Shown here: one piece after another, positions 53,987-62,352 of the stretch
Numbering within the stretch: position 1 is the first letter of the stretch
Layout of the letters: each line of letters begins with the position of its first letter
NCBI GenBank assembly: GCA_902529365.1
Contig: CABZWK010000003.1
Location: forward strand, 104,036-168,035
Length of the DNA stretch: 64,000 nucleotides
From: an uncultured Balneola sp.
GTDB lineage: Bacteria; Bacteroidota; Rhodothermia; Balneolales; Balneolaceae
Direction: 5' to 3'
Translations under genes and position numbers: made by a program
Notes under the pieces: generated by a model
The model's input: only the letters and a program-made list of their open reading frames with translations
Told to the model about the DNA's origin: nothing
Databases searched by the model: none

Positions 53987-54670
53987 ATGTCTGTATTAAC
54001 AGAACAACTAGCTAAAATAGAAGAATCAATTACGCAAGAATGTCTTAAGGGCGGGAGAAACAGAGAAGGGATAACCTTAGTAGCGGTGAGTAAGACCAAG
54101 CCATTGTATATGATCGAAGAAGCCTATGCCGCAGGACAGCGTCATTTTGGCGAGAATAGAATGCAAGAACTACAAGAGAAAGCCGAATCCTTAGATCACG
54201 ATGACCTGCAGTGGCATATGATTGGCACACTTCAAACCAACAAAATAAAGTTTATTGCGGCGCATGTACACTGGATTCATTCGGTGTTCAAAGTAAAACA
54301 GTTATACGAAATTAATAAGCGAGCAGCGCAACATAACCGAGTTATCAACGTACTGATTCAAGTTAATATAAGTGAAGAACCACAAAAAGGTGGTTGTGAA
54401 CCTGATGAATTAGACGAATTGCTTACCCATGCACGAACACTTGACCATATTCTTGTTCGTGGACTTATGGGTATGGCTAAATTTACCGAAGATGAGACTG
54501 CAATTTCAGACTCTTTTGAGTTACTCCGAAATCTTCAGCAGCGCCATAATACTAATTATCCTGAGTTAACCGAACTCTCGATGGGAATGAGTAACGACTA
54601 TGCTTTAGCTTTGGACAAGGGTAGTACCATGCTCCGAATTGGGAGCTCTATTTTTGGAAGTAGAACCTAG
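53987..54670 (+). CDS. PLP homeostasis protein (YggS/PLPBP family)
   Basis: A 227-residue pyridoxal-phosphate-binding protein with an alanine-racemase-like TIM barrel. The PLP lysine is in ITLVAVSKTKP. Other family blocks are HFGENRMQELQEK, WHMIGTLQTNKIKF, HSVFK, NISEEPQKGG and LSMGMSNDYALALDKGSTML. It does not act as an enzyme but buffers PLP. It starts a plus-strand cluster with a small membrane protein, DivIVA and PNP. In Firmicutes the same family (YlmE) stands close to sepF and divIVA. Confidence 0.94.
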   Translation: MSVLTEQLAKIEESITQECLKGGRNREGITLVAVSKTKPLYMIEEAYAAGQRHFGENRMQELQEKAESLDHDDLQWHMIGTLQTNKIKFIAAHVHWIHSVFKVKQLYEINKRAAQHNRVINVLIQVNISEEPQKGGCEPDELDELLTHARTLDHILVRGLMGMAKFTEDETAISDSFELLRNLQQRHNTNYPELTELSMGMSNDYALALDKGSTMLRIGSSIFGSRT

Positions 54671-54767
54671 ATTTATTTAGGTTAGCTTTTAACCTTTTCA
54701 TGCTTTTTTCGTATTGTATTGAAAAAATTTCTGGAATAATGTATAAGTTTAATTAATCCCTCTAATT

Positions 54768-55019
54768 ATGTTATTTGGTTTACCCTGGTTTGCTGTTATT
54801 GCGATTGTTGCCATTGGTGGCGGAATGATTTTTTCGTACAAAGAAAAAGAACTGGCCCTTGAAGAAAAAAGGCTTTTTAGTGCAAGGGAGGCCAATGATT
54901 TACGTGGGCATATCGAACACCTGCAACATCGAATAGAACAGTTAGAACGCAGGGTCAACGATGAGCCTTTTGTTGGACAGCTGGATGATGATCAAATTCT
55001 AAAAAGAACGAAGGAATAA
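54768..55019 (+). CDS. small membrane-anchored coiled-coil protein
   Basis: An 83-residue protein with one N-terminal transmembrane helix (LPWFAVIAIVAIGGGMIFSY) and a coiled coil (ELALEEKRLFSAREANDLRG onward). The layout resembles PspB-type proteins but no clear homology is visible. Five bases separate it from the DivIVA gene, so it is probably a membrane partner in the same process. Confidence 0.72.
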   Translation: MLFGLPWFAVIAIVAIGGGMIFSYKEKELALEEKRLFSAREANDLRGHIEHLQHRIEQLERRVNDEPFVGQLDDDQILKRTKE

Positions 55020-55024
55020 ACAGT

Positions 55025-55741
55025 ATGAAATTAACACCGCTCGAAATTAAACAGCATCAATTTGATAAATCTCTTCGTGGTTATGATGTTGGAGAGGTTC
55101 AATCCTTTTTAGCCTTAGTGGCCAGCGAAGTGGAACAGCTTCAACAAAAGAACAGTGAGTTACAAGAACAAGTACAAGGGCTCAACAAGAGAATAACTCA
55201 CTATGAGAAAGTGGAAGAGGCCATTCACGAAACCCTACAAACGACAAAGGAGTCGGTAGCTCAAAAAATGGAGCAGGCTAGAAATGAAGCTAAAACTGTT
55301 ATAGACCGGGCTCATATGGAAGCCGATCGGATGATTCAAGAAGCGCAACAACAGCGCTCGACCATACGGCAGGACACGATGCGATTACTCGAACGCCGAG
55401 ATGAGATGATTCAAAGCTTTAAACAATTTTTAGACAACAATATGGGTATGATCGAAAAATTTGCGGTCAACGAATTCCATATTTTTAATCTCATCGATGA
55501 GTCGGATGCTTCTCCATCTGTTTCAACCAAGCCTAGCCTAGATCAAACTAATAGTTCCTCGATATCCAACACGAATGGTGAAACAGGGGATATTACCATA
55601 AACCCAGAGGCCGATGATATGTTAGCCGGTGACCAAGACGTAGAATCAGAACCAAATACCCCTGAAAAAAAGAAGGAACCATCCAGCTTAAATCTCGATG
55701 AAGATGACTTCATGAATACCTTCTTAGACGAATTAGACTAA
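55025..55741 (+). CDS. DivIVA-family protein
   Basis: A 238-residue coiled-coil protein with the DivIVA N-terminal signature MKLTPLEIKQHQFDKSLRGY, where the GY turn and hydrophobic tip bind curved membrane in other species. A central coiled coil spans residues about 30-140. The C-terminal tail (about 165-238) is acidic and low-complexity. DivIVA marks cell poles or division sites in Gram-positive bacteria; its task in this lineage is unknown. It lies between a small membrane protein and PNP in the same orientation. Confidence 0.9.
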   Translation: MKLTPLEIKQHQFDKSLRGYDVGEVQSFLALVASEVEQLQQKNSELQEQVQGLNKRITHYEKVEEAIHETLQTTKESVAQKMEQARNEAKTVIDRAHMEADRMIQEAQQQRSTIRQDTMRLLERRDEMIQSFKQFLDNNMGMIEKFAVNEFHIFNLIDESDASPSVSTKPSLDQTNSSSISNTNGETGDITINPEADDMLAGDQDVESEPNTPEKKKEPSSLNLDEDDFMNTFLDELD

Positions 55742-55753
55742 CAAGATTACCAT

Positions 55754-56590
55754 ATGTCAACCAATCCATTACAACTAGCTAGAATTCAGCGAGCCGAGGC
55801 TGTTGCATTCATTAAAGAACGCCTACCCATTGACCCAGAATACTTGCTCATATTGGGAACTGGCTTAGGTCAATTAGCGGAAGAAATGACTGTTGAATTA
55901 GAATTGCCTTACGAGGAGATACCTCACTTTCCTGTGTCCACAGTAAAAAGCCATGCCGGTAGACTATTAATAGGATATCTAGGCGGTAAATCCATAATGG
56001 CAATGCAAGGGCGGTTTCACTATTACGAGGGCTACTCCATGAACCAAATTGCCTTCCCAGTTCGAGTAGCTAAGATGTTGGGAATACAAACATTGTTAAT
56101 AAGCAACGCCTGTGGCGGATTGAACCCCAATTTTGAACGTGGAGATATCATGCTCATTAACGACCATATAAATTTCTTAGGGGATAACCCTCTAATTGGC
56201 CCCAATGATCCTGATTTAGGTCCTCGATTTCCAGATATGTCCCAACCTTACACCAAGCGTTTATTGGCCACAGCTGAGCAAGCGGCCCTCGATGCGGGAA
56301 TAAAAATACATGAAGGAGTATATTTAGCCGTATCTGGACCAATGATGGAAACCAAGGCGGAATATAGATATATGCGACAATTAGGCGCCGATGTGGTGGG
56401 CATGTCCACAGTACCAGAAGTGATTGCAGCAGTACACATGAGTATGGAGGTACTCGGGATTTCGGTAATCACCGATGAATGTTTCCCCGATGCTCTTGAA
56501 CCCGTAAGCCTGGATGATGTGTTAGCAGCAGCCGCTATGGCAGAACCGCAATTAACACGTGTAGTAGTGGGTGTACTGGAACGACTTTAG
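55754..56590 (+). CDS. purine-nucleoside phosphorylase (class II-type PNP, trimeric)
   Basis: A 278-residue phosphorylase that cleaves inosine and guanosine. Diagnostic parts are LILGTGLGQLAEEM, HAGRLLIGYLGG, MQGRFHYYEGYSM, ISNACGGLNPNFERGDIMLI with the phosphate/base site, GVYLAVSGPMMETKAEYRYM and DVVGMSTVPEVIAA. These match the trimeric PNP (PunA/mammal-like) rather than hexameric DeoD. It starts 12 bp after divIVA and is the last gene of the cluster. Confidence 0.95.
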   Translation: MSTNPLQLARIQRAEAVAFIKERLPIDPEYLLILGTGLGQLAEEMTVELELPYEEIPHFPVSTVKSHAGRLLIGYLGGKSIMAMQGRFHYYEGYSMNQIAFPVRVAKMLGIQTLLISNACGGLNPNFERGDIMLINDHINFLGDNPLIGPNDPDLGPRFPDMSQPYTKRLLATAEQAALDAGIKIHEGVYLAVSGPMMETKAEYRYMRQLGADVVGMSTVPEVIAAVHMSMEVLGISVITDECFPDALEPVSLDDVLAAAAMAEPQLTRVVVGVLERL

Positions 56591-56737
56591 TCTTTTTCTG
56601 TTGATTTAATGATTGGATCTTTTTTTCTGCTGACACACTTATTTATCCACAAAAACCCGTATTTTTCCACTTGCTCTTGACTAAGGGTGCCAAATTCAGC
56701 TTTTTTAATAAACCTTAACTTTCATTGCTCCATTTAT

Positions 56738-57493
56738 ATGCAATACAGCCATTCCGACGATGAACTTTGGGATGAACACCAATGGGATGCTCATATTTCA
56801 GAAGTAGAGAAAAAAAGTGATCAATTAAGGAAATTCATCACCACAAATCCTAGTGGTGGCTCTACCCCTCGCTGGATTACTTTACTCGAGGAAAGTGTTA
56901 GTGAAGATGACGCTTTCGAAGCCTATGTAGAAGAAGAATTACTCTTAGACGAGGCCTATTTCCCAGATGACGAAGATTGGGAAGACGAAGATGAATTTGA
57001 TGAAGATGAATTTCCATTTAACGCTCTAGAAGAATATGGCGAAGAAACGGAAACGGAATTTGACGAAGGAGAAGAATGGAAAGCCTTAAGCGAGGATTTT
57101 GCGTACTCGAACTACGGAAGTTTAGATAATTTACGAATATACTTGCGGTCAAAAAACCTGGCTGTTGACGTCTTACGATGGGCACTATCAATCGATGAAA
57201 AATACCAAAGTCCCGAAATTAACAACTTTGTTGAAGAAGCCCTAAAAGTAGGGGCCAAATTAGCCGGGGGATACTCATTTGGATTTGACCATGAATACAT
57301 GGGGGCTAATATTGCTTACACCAAGCGATCTTTGTTGTATGCAAATAATGGTTTAAATCGATTAGTGCAACTAAAGGAAAAGGGGTTATTCAAAAAATCC
57401 GAATATCTAAGCCTTCATGAACGCTTCCATGAATTGCGAAACGATATTGGTGTCTATGTCCAAGAATTACGTGATCGCTTTCATCGCGGATAA
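56738..57493 (+). CDS. acidic hypothetical protein
   Basis: A protein of about 251 residues; I prefer the ATG at 56738 (MQYSHSDDELWDEHQ) over an ATG at 56687. Residues about 55-110 are very rich in D and E (PDDEDWEDEDEFDEDEFPF) and probably disordered. The C-terminal half is helical (RWALSIDEKYQSPEINNFVE; FDHEYMGANIAYTKRSLLYA). I do not know the family. It is convergent with the isoaspartyl peptidase gene, 5 bp apart. Confidence 0.7.
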   Translation: MQYSHSDDELWDEHQWDAHISEVEKKSDQLRKFITTNPSGGSTPRWITLLEESVSEDDAFEAYVEEELLLDEAYFPDDEDWEDEDEFDEDEFPFNALEEYGEETETEFDEGEEWKALSEDFAYSNYGSLDNLRIYLRSKNLAVDVLRWALSIDEKYQSPEINNFVEEALKVGAKLAGGYSFGFDHEYMGANIAYTKRSLLYANNGLNRLVQLKEKGLFKKSEYLSLHERFHELRNDIGVYVQELRDRFHRG

Positions 57494-57498
57494 AGGAA

Positions 57499-58539
57499 TT
57501 ACTTCCAAATGGCTAAGGTTTTCTCTTCACCTTCACTTTGAGATGCGCGAAACATAGAACCCGTGTTCGTTTCCATTGAGATATTACCCTCTCGATCTAC
57601 AGCGATAAATCCAGCCTCTCCTTCATTCAGTAATTCGTATACCAAATAATCCATCGATTCATTTAAACTAGCACCTGTATACCGCATATGACTAGCCAAG
57701 CGATGAGCAGAAACATTAAGCATAATACGTTCTCCCCAACCGGTTGCGGACACCGCTATATGATCATCGGCATAGGTTCCTGATCCAATTATAGGCACAT
57801 CACCTACTCGACCATATCGCTTATTTGTCATTCCACCTGTTGATGTGCCTGCTACTAAGCGGCCCGTTTTATCTACAGCTACGCAACCAACTGTTCCCAT
57901 TTTCCACCCATTATCAGGTTGTGATTTTAAATATCCCTGGTTTTCATTGGCACGCTTCCAAGCTTCATATCGAGCCGGTACTTTAAAATATTCTGGATCT
58001 ACTCGTTCTACGATGGTTTGATCTGCAAATTGTTCCGCACCATCACCTGCAAATAAAATGTGTCGTGACTCTTCCATGATAATACGGGCCAACGATATTG
58101 GATGTTTTACCGTTGTTAAGCCAGTTGCAGCACCTGCATTCATCTGCGAACCGTCCATAATTGCCGCGTCTAACTCATTCTTTCCTTCACTGGTAAATAC
58201 TGCACCACGACCTGCATTGAATAATGGGTTGTCCTCTAAATAACGAACGGTCTGTTCAACGGCGTCTAGCGATGAACCCCCTTGTTCTAAAATATCTACC
58301 CCTATCGCCAAAGCGGAATCTAAAGCAGCCATATAACGAGCTTTTCTTTCATCTGACATATCGGGTGAGACATAACCTGCTCCACCGTGCAATGCAATAG
58401 CCCATTTTTGTTCATGAGCCTTTTCTACTGTTGTGTTTCCAGACATTTGAGCAGTTACCGTCGGCAATTCAAAAGTAAAAAAACCAAATAAAGTCACTAA
58501 AAATAAAATTGGTAAAAAAGAAAAAGTTCGTTTATACAT
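57499..58539 (-). CDS. secreted isoaspartyl peptidase/L-asparaginase (Ntn hydrolase)
   Basis: A 346-residue, self-processed enzyme of the plant-type/IaaA asparaginase group. A signal peptide (YKRTFSFLPILFLVTLFGF) is followed by IALHGGAGYVSP, NPLFNAGRGAVFT and NELDAAIMDG. The proenzyme break precedes T216 in MGTVGCVAVDKTG, the nucleophile after autocleavage; RVGDVPIIGSGTYAD is the substrate loop. It removes isoaspartyl dipeptides in the periplasm or releases asparagine amides. A bidirectional terminator lies upstream. Confidence 0.95.
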   Translation of the reverse strand: MYKRTFSFLPILFLVTLFGFFTFELPTVTAQMSGNTTVEKAHEQKWAIALHGGAGYVSPDMSDERKARYMAALDSALAIGVDILEQGGSSLDAVEQTVRYLEDNPLFNAGRGAVFTSEGKNELDAAIMDGSQMNAGAATGLTTVKHPISLARIIMEESRHILFAGDGAEQFADQTIVERVDPEYFKVPARYEAWKRANENQGYLKSQPDNGWKMGTVGCVAVDKTGRLVAGTSTGGMTNKRYGRVGDVPIIGSGTYADDHIAVSATGWGERIMLNVSAHRLASHMRYTGASLNESMDYLVYELLNEGEAGFIAVDREGNISMETNTGSMFRASQSEGEEKTLAIWK

Positions 58540-58633
58540 GAATTAAAATATTCGTTTATAGCCTAATTGTGATTGATTATACAAGAAAAGTCTACTCATC
58601 GAAACTTTTTTTTAAAAAAGATTTAAGTATTTC

Positions 58634-58667
58634 AAAAAGGCCACTTCAAGAGAGTGGCCTTTTTTTG
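58634..58667. terminator. bidirectional hairpin terminator
   Basis: A 9-bp stem AAGGCCACT/AGTGGCCTT (58637-58645 with 58653-58661) with A- and T-runs on both sides. On the minus strand it would end the decayed T9SS gene; on the plus strand it closes no gene I can see. Confidence 0.85.
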
Positions 58668-59042
58668 ACCAATATATTTTTTTCATCGGCAACTGCTGTA
58701 CCAGTGAAATCGGCTTTTGAAGCTTTAAGTCTTTTATATACATAAATACCACCCGCTGCAGGTAAAAAACGCCGGAAGCCTCACTGCTCGCATTCCATTC
58801 AGCATGGTATTCACCTGTTTCAATGAAACCCGTCTTCTAACACCGTGACCAAACGCCCTAGAGTATCGAGTACCTTTAATTGCACATGGGTTGCCTTAGA
58901 TACACGATAGTTTATGGTCGTGCTTGGGTTAAATGGATTCGGGTAATTGAGCTCTAAACTAACAACCCTGCCTAACTCAGCGTCTAGAGCGCTCGAATCC
59001 TCCATACTCGTGGAAACATCGGCATTGTTATGTAGCAGCAGG
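58646..59042 (-). pseudogene. decayed 3' end of a T9SS-secreted protein gene
   Basis: The minus strand codes for the sorting-domain signature [20 protein letters not shown] and VQLKVLDTLGRLVTVLEDGF, then a stop. The domain resumes one frame on (ETGEYHAEWNASSEASGVF, from about 58829), then again in a third (GGIYVYKRLKASKADFTGT, about 58760) and ends near the terminator at 58646. The two shifts each need a one-base change. The N-terminal body of the protein is missing: upstream is the tetR promoter region. The fragment is therefore not functional. Confidence 0.75.
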
Positions 59043-59082
59043 ATAAACCGGTGAAACTCAGTTAAGTTTTTGCGATAATTGT

Positions 59083-59098
59083 AAGTGATTACTCACTT
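59083..59098. promoter_or_regulatory. palindrome upstream of the TetR gene
   Basis: AAGTGATTACTCACTT: inverted repeats AAGTGA/TCACTT around TTAC, starting 31 bp before the tetR ATG. Almost the same half-sites recur at 59683-59694. Such placing is typical of TetR autoregulation; binding is inferred. Confidence 0.7.
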
Positions 59099-59113
59099 TG
59101 TTATATTGAAGCT

Positions 59114-59638
59114 ATGATTGATCGTAAAGAAAAAATCGCGCAAGCTTCCATGCAATTATTTGTTGAGCGAGGCTTTCATAACACATCAACCCGAATAATT
59201 GCTGAAGAAGCAGGAGTTTCGGAGGGGTTAATATTTCGGCATTTTCGCTCGAAAGATACTTTGCTTGATTTCTTGTTACAGCAAGGTGCCGATGAAATGT
59301 ATCAGGCGGTAGCTGAGGTCATATCAGAGCATGAACCCAAGGTGTTTTTTTCAAAATTAGTGGACAGCTTTTTTGATATTCCATCAGATAGATTTGACTA
59401 TTGGCGGTTAAGGAGTCAAATTCAGTCGATTCGAACCGAATGGGAACCCGAAGAATGGGAGCGATACTTACGTGAAGGGGTGCTTCGAATGTTTAAGAAA
59501 ATGGGGTTTTCTAAATTCGAACATGAAGCAGAGCTGTTATATCAATCCTTGTCTGGAATACGGGACGGGATTGTTCGAGGTCAGATTTATGAGCCAGAAG
59601 CTCTGCGTGAATTGGTAAAAAAGAAGTATCGTTTATAA
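59114..59638 (+). CDS. TetR-family transcriptional regulator
   Basis: A 174-residue repressor-type protein. The N-terminal helix-turn-helix is IAQASMQLFVERGFHNTSTR followed by IIAEEAGVSEGLIFRHFRSK, the standard TetR_N pattern. The C-terminal ligand domain is short, with no recognisable ligand. Two matching palindromes lie on either side, one 16 bp before the ATG region and one 45 bp after the stop, so it probably controls itself and a gene to the right. No such target is present directly after the second site. Confidence 0.9.
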   Translation: MIDRKEKIAQASMQLFVERGFHNTSTRIIAEEAGVSEGLIFRHFRSKDTLLDFLLQQGADEMYQAVAEVISEHEPKVFFSKLVDSFFDIPSDRFDYWRLRSQIQSIRTEWEPEEWERYLREGVLRMFKKMGFSKFEHEAELLYQSLSGIRDGIVRGQIYEPEALRELVKKKYRL

Positions 59639-59682
59639 GTTGCGCTGATGTGGAGGTAAATTATGATGCAATTTTATATAAT

Positions 59683-59694
59683 GTGAGTACTCAC
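59683..59694. promoter_or_regulatory. second palindrome downstream of tetR, without adjacent gene
   Basis: GTGAGTACTCAC is a perfect 12-base palindrome and shares TACTCACTT with the site at 59083-59098. It is followed by a 220 bp AT-rich stretch with no ORF I trust. The rest of 59639-59917 holds nothing else that I recognise. Confidence 0.65.
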
Positions 59695-59917
59695 TTACTA
59701 TCTAAAGACTATACTATAGGGTAATCCGAGTGTTAAGGCTTAAACAACCAAATTGTTGGTTTGTTTTGAAAAATTTGAGGTGACTACATTTTCCAAATAA
59801 ATGAAGCTACTGCTATGTCTCAAATGAAATAATAACCGTTTTATTTGTACTTTAAAGCCCTTCCAAGCGGTGAGTTTTTTATTTCCATCCCCCTTTTATA
59901 GGTTTTGTAGTAAAAAA

Positions 59918-60184
59918 TTATAATGATAGTGGCTCAAAAGAATATCTTTTTGGGACAAAATTATGTTCTTTAAACATTTGTTGGGTAGATGGTTTAGTCA
60001 ACCACTCTTTAAGTTTCGAAGGATTTACATCAAAAAATAGTTCTAAAACATTTTGATTATCAATTTTACAAAAAATACATTTTGAAGAATCACACCAATC
60101 AGAAAACTCAGACTTTACTTTTTCATAGCCATTTATTTTAAAATCATCGGCATCATTACAGCTTGCAGTTAGCATTAAGTTCAT
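59918..60184 (-). CDS. 88-residue hypothetical protein, possible truncated lipoprotein
   Basis: MNLMLTASCNDADDFKINGY and onward. A cysteine in a lipobox-like context (LTASC, Cys9) stands after only eight residues, too short for a usual signal peptide; a stop codon lies a few codons upstream, so a longer start is not possible. Three more cysteines (WC, CIFC) and a soluble C-terminal part follow. I recognise no family. It could be a truncated lipoprotein or a chance frame. Confidence 0.4.
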   Translation of the reverse strand: MNLMLTASCNDADDFKINGYEKVKSEFSDWCDSSKCIFCKIDNQNVLELFFDVNPSKLKEWLTKPSTQQMFKEHNFVPKRYSFEPLSL

Positions 60185-60370
60185 AGAATTACATTTAAGT
60201 TATTTATCAATCTTATATATAATATTATCACTATTAAGGTAATAGTCAGCAATATTATCTACAAATTCTTTTCCCAACTCTTATATACATTCGTAATAAG
60301 AAAAATACAGAATCAGATTAAACTGTACTTCACTTGATTTAGTGTTAAAACACTCTTAACTATATATAAG

Positions 60371-60388
60371 TTGTACAAAACTTGTACA
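60371..60388. promoter_or_regulatory. tandem TTGTACA direct repeats upstream of the GH13 gene
   Basis: TTGTACA at 60371-60377 and 60382-60388, spaced by 11 bases (one helical turn), each with a TGTACA palindrome. They lie about 70 bp before the amylase start, in a place for a promoter-proximal regulator. The rest of 60185-60455 is AT-rich and shows no ORF. Confidence 0.35.
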
Positions 60389-60455
60389 GTTCCTACAAAA
60401 TATAAAGCTAAGAAAATGTGCAGAACAAAGCAGCTCAAACTTTGTATGTTTTAAT

Positions 60456-62153
60456 ATGGTAAAGAACACAATATCGCATTGGTTTATTATCACAAGTACC
60501 CTCTTACTCGTTTCCCTTTTTAATTTGGATTATGGGTATACGCAAAGCTCAGGCGAAGTGCAAAGCCATCATCAATGGTCGTTCAAGTTAGGTATGTATG
60601 AAGTCAATTTAAGACACTATTCTCAAGAAGGTAATATCGCAGCATTTAAAAGGGATTTAGACAGAATTGATTCCTTAGGGCCTGGTATAATATGGTTCAT
60701 GCCAATTCATCCAATTGGGACATTTAATCGGTTAGGAAGCTTGGGAAGTCCTTACTCTGTAAAAGATTATTATCAGGTTAATCCTGACTATGGAAGCTTA
60801 GTAGAATTTAAAGATCTTGTTTCAGAGATTCAGAGTAGAAATAAGTATGTATTAATAGATTGGGTTGCCAATCATACCTCTTGGGACAATGTACTTACCC
60901 AAACCAACCCAGAATGGTATGTCACCAATAGTGAGGGTGATTTTATACCACCACCAGGAACCAACTGGTCCGATGTTATCGAACTGGATTACGAGAAACA
61001 AGGTCTTAGAGAGTACATGATTGAAGCTATGAAATTTTGGGTCGATTCTGTTGGAGTCAATGGATTTCGCTTTGATGCGGTCGACTTTGTCCCGGACGAT
61101 TTTTGGGAAGAGGCCATTGCCGTGTTAAAACAAACCAGATCAGACCTATTACTACTTGCAGAAGGCTCTGGAGAGCATCTTATAGATTTAGGCTTCGATA
61201 TGAATTATAGTTGGGATTTTTATGGATTTGGAGGCGGTGTCTTGCCGCGTATTACCCAAGGAGTGGCTGATGCCAATATCCTTCGAAGTTTTGTAAACAA
61301 AGAACAAAACAACTACTCAAATGGCGCGTATCGCCTATATTTCGTTTCCAACCATGACGAAAATGCTTGGGAAGGAACACCTGCTCAATTATTTGGCCCC
61401 AGAGCGGTTAATTTTTCAGTACTTAGTCATGTAATAAACGGTATGCCTCTAGTCTATAACGGTGAGGAGACTGGGATGAATAAGCAGCTATCTTTTTTCG
61501 ATAAGGATCTAATACCTTGGCGTGATTATCCTCTATTTGACTACTATCGTAGGTTATTCGATCTCAAGAAAAGAAATGCGTCTTTGTGGAATGGATTTGA
61601 TGAAAATGAAGCAATTCGAATAAAAACGACTCAGAATTCTCCAATTTATGCGTTTAAACGGGAAAAAGATGGTGAGAGGGTTCTTTGCTTCTTTAATCTA
61701 AGTACCCAAGCAGTGAGTTTTCAAGCGATCGATGTCTTACCACAGGGTACCTATCGAAATGTGTTTACCGACAAGCTAATTGGATTATCGCAGGACTACG
61801 AATTTAGTCTGGATGATTGGGAATTTTTAGTCTTGGAATTAGTGAATCAAAACTCATTAGACATTACAGGTGAGATACAAATGATATCACAAGGGTACAA
61901 ATTATCCCAAAACTATCCTAACCCCTTCAACCCATCTACCCAAATTAAATATGCTTTACCAACTGCGAATCAAGTAACCCTTGATGTGTTTAATAGTGTG
62001 GGTCAAAAGGTGATGGAACTAGTGAATGGACAGCAGTCGGCTGGGTATCACACTGCTACCTTTGATGCATCAGGATTATCAAGTGGAGTGTACCTGTATA
62101 AACTAACCACTCCAACGTTTACGCAGACTAAGAAGATGCTTTTGATTAAGTAG
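60456..62153 (+). CDS. T9SS-secreted GH13 alpha-amylase
   Basis: A 565-residue amylase with a signal peptide, a GH13 barrel and a C-terminal T9SS sorting domain (about residues 475-565: [17 protein letters not shown] through KKMLLIK). Region I is D135-WVANH, region II R205-F-D207 (nucleophile), region III E236 (LLAEGSGE), region IV NHD with D301. The barrel is of the short, extracellular kind without the N-terminal sandwich seen in the 6171 gene. Export across the outer membrane is inferred from the tail. A strong terminator follows. The upstream region has tandem TTGTACA repeats. Confidence 0.94.
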   Translation: MVKNTISHWFIITSTLLLVSLFNLDYGYTQSSGEVQSHHQWSFKLGMYEVNLRHYSQEGNIAAFKRDLDRIDSLGPGIIWFMPIHPIGTFNRLGSLGSPYSVKDYYQVNPDYGSLVEFKDLVSEIQSRNKYVLIDWVANHTSWDNVLTQTNPEWYVTNSEGDFIPPPGTNWSDVIELDYEKQGLREYMIEAMKFWVDSVGVNGFRFDAVDFVPDDFWEEAIAVLKQTRSDLLLLAEGSGEHLIDLGFDMNYSWDFYGFGGGVLPRITQGVADANILRSFVNKEQNNYSNGAYRLYFVSNHDENAWEGTPAQLFGPRAVNFSVLSHVINGMPLVYNGEETGMNKQLSFFDKDLIPWRDYPLFDYYRRLFDLKKRNASLWNGFDENEAIRIKTTQNSPIYAFKREKDGERVLCFFNLSTQAVSFQAIDVLPQGTYRNVFTDKLIGLSQDYEFSLDDWEFLVLELVNQNSLDITGEIQMISQGYKLSQNYPNPFNPSTQIKYALPTANQVTLDVFNSVGQKVMELVNGQQSAGYHTATFDASGLSSGVYLYKLTTPTFTQTKKMLLIK

Positions 62154-62178
62154 ATCAGCTTCTAGTCAGTCTTTATAT

Positions 62179-62212
62179 AGTCTCAAGATATACTACATCT
62201 TGGGGCTTTTTT
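62179..62212 (+). terminator. intrinsic terminator after the GH13 gene
   Basis: An 11-bp stem AGTCTCAAGAT/ATCTTGGGGCT (62179-62189 with 62197-62207, two G-U pairs), a 7-base loop, then six T. It lies 25 bp after the amylase stop. Confidence 0.88.
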
Positions 62213-62352
62213 ATTTACTCACCCCACTCCATGTACTATGTATAAATACTGAGTTAGTGGATTTATTCCGTGTACTTTACGTTCTTTTTAAGCGGTGCAA
62301 TAGTGGTGTACTTTAATATTAATTTTGCTGCTTCAGGCAAAGTAGATCCTTA

